Origin: Erythrobacteraceae bacterium
Lineage (GTDB): Bacteria; Pseudomonadota; Alphaproteobacteria; Sphingomonadales; Sphingomonadaceae
NCBI GenBank assembly: GCA_024642525.1
Contig: JAHEAX010000003.1
Span: 1 to 64,000, forward strand
DNA length: 64,000 nucleotides
Reading direction: 5' to 3'
Both the position numbers and the translations under genes were made by a program. Of the stretch, positions 62,155 through 64,000 are shown piece after piece. Each line of letters begins with the position of its first letter. Position 1 is the first letter of the stretch. The notes beneath the pieces were generated by a model, which saw only the letters and a list, made by a program, of their open reading frames with translations, did not search any database and had not been told where the DNA came from.

Positions 62155-63759
62155 ATGCTCGACACCGCCATGAAGCAGCAGCTGACGACCTATCTTGGCA
62201 ATCTGCGCGAGCCAATCGAGCTGGTTGGCACCATCGGCAGCGACGAAACCTCCGCCAAGACCCGCGCATTGCTGGAAGACATTGCCGCGCTGCACCCCAT
62301 GGTGACAGCGTCGTTTGACGGCACCGCAACCCGCGCACCCAGCTTTCTCATCCGCCGTGCGTCTGACCATGATGCGGCGGTAACTTTTGCCGGTCTGCCC
62401 ATGGGCCATGAATTCACCTCGCTCGTCCTCGCCCTTCTGTGGGCTGGAGGACACCCGCCCAAGGTGGATGCAGATGTGATCGAACAGATCAGGGCGCTCG
62501 ACGGCACTTTCGATTTCGACATGTATTTCTCGCTATCATGCCAGAACTGCCCCGACGTGGTGCAGGCGCTGACGCTGATGGCCATCTTCAACCCGCGCAT
62601 ATCCGCCACACTGATCGAAGGGGGCGCGTTCAAGGATGAAGTCGAAAGCCGCAAGGTCATGGCCGTGCCGGCTGTGTTCCTGAACGGTGAACCCTTCGCC
62701 AATGGCCGCATGGAAGTGGCCGAAATCATCGCCAAGCTGGATAGCGGCGCAGGCGAAAAAATGGCCCGCAAGATCGCCGCTAAAGACCCGTTCGAAGTGC
62801 TGATCGTGGGCGGCGGGCCTGCGGGCGCTTCGGCGGCGATCTATACCGCGCGCAAGGGCTTTCGCACAGGTATCGCCGCAGAACGCTTCGGCGGGCAGGT
62901 GCTGGACACGATGGGTATCGAGAACCTGCCGTCTGTCACCTATACCGAAGGCCCCAAGCTGGTGGCCCAGCTGGAAGCCCATGTCGCGGATTACGACATT
63001 GACGTGATGAACCTGCAGCTGGCTGAAAAGCTGGTGCCAGCCAGCAAAGAAGGCGGATTTCACGAACTGCGCCTGGCCAATGGAGCATCGCTGAAGGCGC
63101 GTTCGATCATCCTGACAACCGGGGCGCGCTGGCGCCAGCTGGGTGTGCCGGGCGAAGCTACCTATCGCAACAAGGGCGTTGCATATTGCCCCCATTGCGA
63201 TGGCCCGCTGTTCAAGGGCAAGCGCGTGGCTGTGATCGGCGGCGGCAATTCCGGCGTGGAAGCGGCAATCGACCTTGCCAATATCGTTGGCCATGTAACC
63301 CTGATCGAATTCGACAGCCAGCTGCGCGCTGACGAGGTGCTGCAGAAAAAGCTGCGGTCCATGGCCAATGTGGACATCATCACATCTGCCAAGACCACCG
63401 AAGTGACCGGCGATGGCCAAAAGGTGAACGGCCTTACCTATCAGGACCGAAACAGCGCCGAGGAAGTGCATGTCGCGCTGGATGGCGTGTTCGTCCAGAT
63501 CGGGCTGGTTCCCAACACCGAATGGCTGAAAGATTCCGGGCTGGAACTGTCGCGGTTCGGTGAAATCGTGATCGATGATCGCGCCGCCACCAACATTCCC
63601 GGCATTTTTGCCGCAGGCGATGTCACGACTGTGCCTTACAAACAGATCGTCATTGCCATGGGTGAAGGTTCCAAGGCGGCGCTCAGCGCGTTTGATTACA
63701 TCATTCGCAACGAGCCTGCGGCGGAAATTGCCCAGGCTGCACAGGCTGTCAGCGCCTGA
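62155..63759 (+). CDS. ahpF: Alkyl hydroperoxide reductase subunit F
   Basis: A 534-residue flavoprotein disulfide reductase that passes electrons from NAD(P)H to AhpC. The N-terminal tandem thioredoxin-like domains (about 1-200) have LSCQNCPDV as redox site. The FAD domain starts at [20 protein letters not shown], the NAD site is [18 protein letters not shown], and the second redox pair is [17 protein letters not shown]-type end ([13 protein letters not shown]) and [13 protein letters not shown] complete the family pattern. GGAGAA lies upstream of ATG 62155. Confidence 0.96.
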   Translation: MLDTAMKQQLTTYLGNLREPIELVGTIGSDETSAKTRALLEDIAALHPMVTASFDGTATRAPSFLIRRASDHDAAVTFAGLPMGHEFTSLVLALLWAGGHPPKVDADVIEQIRALDGTFDFDMYFSLSCQNCPDVVQALTLMAIFNPRISATLIEGGAFKDEVESRKVMAVPAVFLNGEPFANGRMEVAEIIAKLDSGAGEKMARKIAAKDPFEVLIVGGGPAGASAAIYTARKGFRTGIAAERFGGQVLDTMGIENLPSVTYTEGPKLVAQLEAHVADYDIDVMNLQLAEKLVPASKEGGFHELRLANGASLKARSIILTTGARWRQLGVPGEATYRNKGVAYCPHCDGPLFKGKRVAVIGGGNSGVEAAIDLANIVGHVTLIEFDSQLRADEVLQKKLRSMANVDIITSAKTTEVTGDGQKVNGLTYQDRNSAEEVHVALDGVFVQIGLVPNTEWLKDSGLELSRFGEIVIDDRAATNIPGIFAAGDVTTVPYKQIVIAMGEGSKAALSAFDYIIRNEPAAEIAQAAQAVSA

Positions 63760-63780
63760 GCCCTTTCGTCTTGCCGGTGG

Positions 63781-64000
63781 CTATGCCCCCCGGCGCAGGA
63801 CAATATAGATCGCACCGTCGCCACCATGGCGGCGGTGCGATTTTCGTATGGCGGCAATGGCATCGGCGTGGGGGCCAGCGGCCAGCCAGTCGAGTATCTT
63901 GGCACGGATCGCGCCGCGTTTGGTCGCCCGGTCTGCAGCTTCAACCGGTCGCGGTTTGCCCGTTACCACCAGCACCAGCCGCGCGCCCATTGCCCGGGCC
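63781..64000 (-). CDS. Smr-domain protein, 3' part (partial)
   Basis: The minus-strand frame is open to the window edge and stops at 63781-63783. The 70-odd visible residues contain GARLVLVVTGK, then RGAIRAKILDWLAAG and HGGDGAIYIVLRR, the second half of an Smr (MutS2 C-terminal) domain. The first half with the LDLHG motif lies beyond the edge. Such stand-alone Smr proteins (YdaL/SmrA-like) are thought to be nucleases or ribosome-associated factors. Confidence 0.82.
   Translation of the reverse strand, partial: ARAMGARLVLVVTGKPRPVEAADRATKRGAIRAKILDWLAAGPHADAIAAIRKSHRRHGGDGAIYIVLRRGA

Overview
The window looks like chromosomal DNA of a GC-rich alphaproteobacterium of the order Sphingomonadales, most likely family Erythrobacteraceae. 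The evidence is a PhyR-NepR-EcfG general stress response locus with HWE kinases, class I PHA synthase with a phasin, a single-Fe SodB, AhpCF, AlaC, a tryptophan-halogenase-family protein, and proteins with sphingomonad-like sorting signals. Assignment below order is inference from protein character only. Nearly all of the window is dense, ordinary chromosome. The only trace of a mobile element is the C-terminal end of a serine recombinase at the left edge (1-186), followed by a nested inverted-repeat segment and two tRNA genes.

Layout: 1-560 holds the recombinase tail, tRNA-Thr(CGT) and tRNA-Cys(GCA). 0.7-6.1 kb holds a thioesterase, a leftward group (enoyl-CoA hydratase-like, winged helix, JAB/RadC-like, membrane protein, tail-anchored LuxR-type regulator) and alaC. 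6.2-9.0 kb holds PHA synthase and a phasin with a histone-like N-terminal tail, behind a TGC-rich promoter. 9.2-12.7 kb holds clpS, lptF, lptG and a GNAT. 13.2-15.3 kb holds a fatty acid hydroxylase and a large acyltransferase-like protein.

15.3-19.8 kb is the general stress response locus: a single-domain response regulator, an unannotated small RNA on the minus strand, phyR, a CHASE-HWE kinase, nepR and ecfG. At least three perfect GGAAC-N16/17-CGTT promoters and three one-mismatch copies can be read in or near it. The small RNA has an EcfG-like promoter, a hairpin with a C-rich loop and a strong intrinsic terminator. It resembles GsrN of Caulobacter and is the most interesting item in the window. 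19.9-31 kb holds housekeeping genes: AI-2E family exporter, sodB, a dicarboxylate-type symporter, glmM, thiD, a LOG protein, tRNA-Gln, a Ppx/GppA protein, rlmE, cytochrome c and pheA.

30.7-32.3 kb is a tryptophan-halogenase-family gene. 32.4-39.6 kb is a tightly overlapping operon: DUF4129, DUF4350, MoxR ATPase, DUF58, SpoIIM-like, RDD, and a Tat/lipoprotein-type class A beta-lactamase. 39.6-50 kb holds an isoaspartyl peptidase, an MscS-like channel, a GNAT, a second HWE kinase/response regulator pair, a ZntB-like transporter, a vanadium-haloperoxidase-family protein, ispG, an FAD oxidoreductase and a thioredoxin-like lipoprotein. 50-57.6 kb holds two L,D-transpeptidase-type proteins, a DMT exporter, a 53-residue secreted or membrane peptide, acnA and a repeat-rich protein with a PEP-CTERM-like tail. 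57.8-64 kb holds ruvB-dsrE-ruvA, aroC, ahpC, ahpF and the 3' part of an Smr-domain gene.

Functional themes: stress signalling (EcfG regulon, SodB, AhpCF), envelope work (LptFG, L,D-transpeptidases, MoxR operon), storage polymer metabolism (PhaC, phasin), and core biosynthesis (glmM, ispG, aroC, pheA, thiD). No CRISPR array, insertion sequence, prophage or rRNA was seen.
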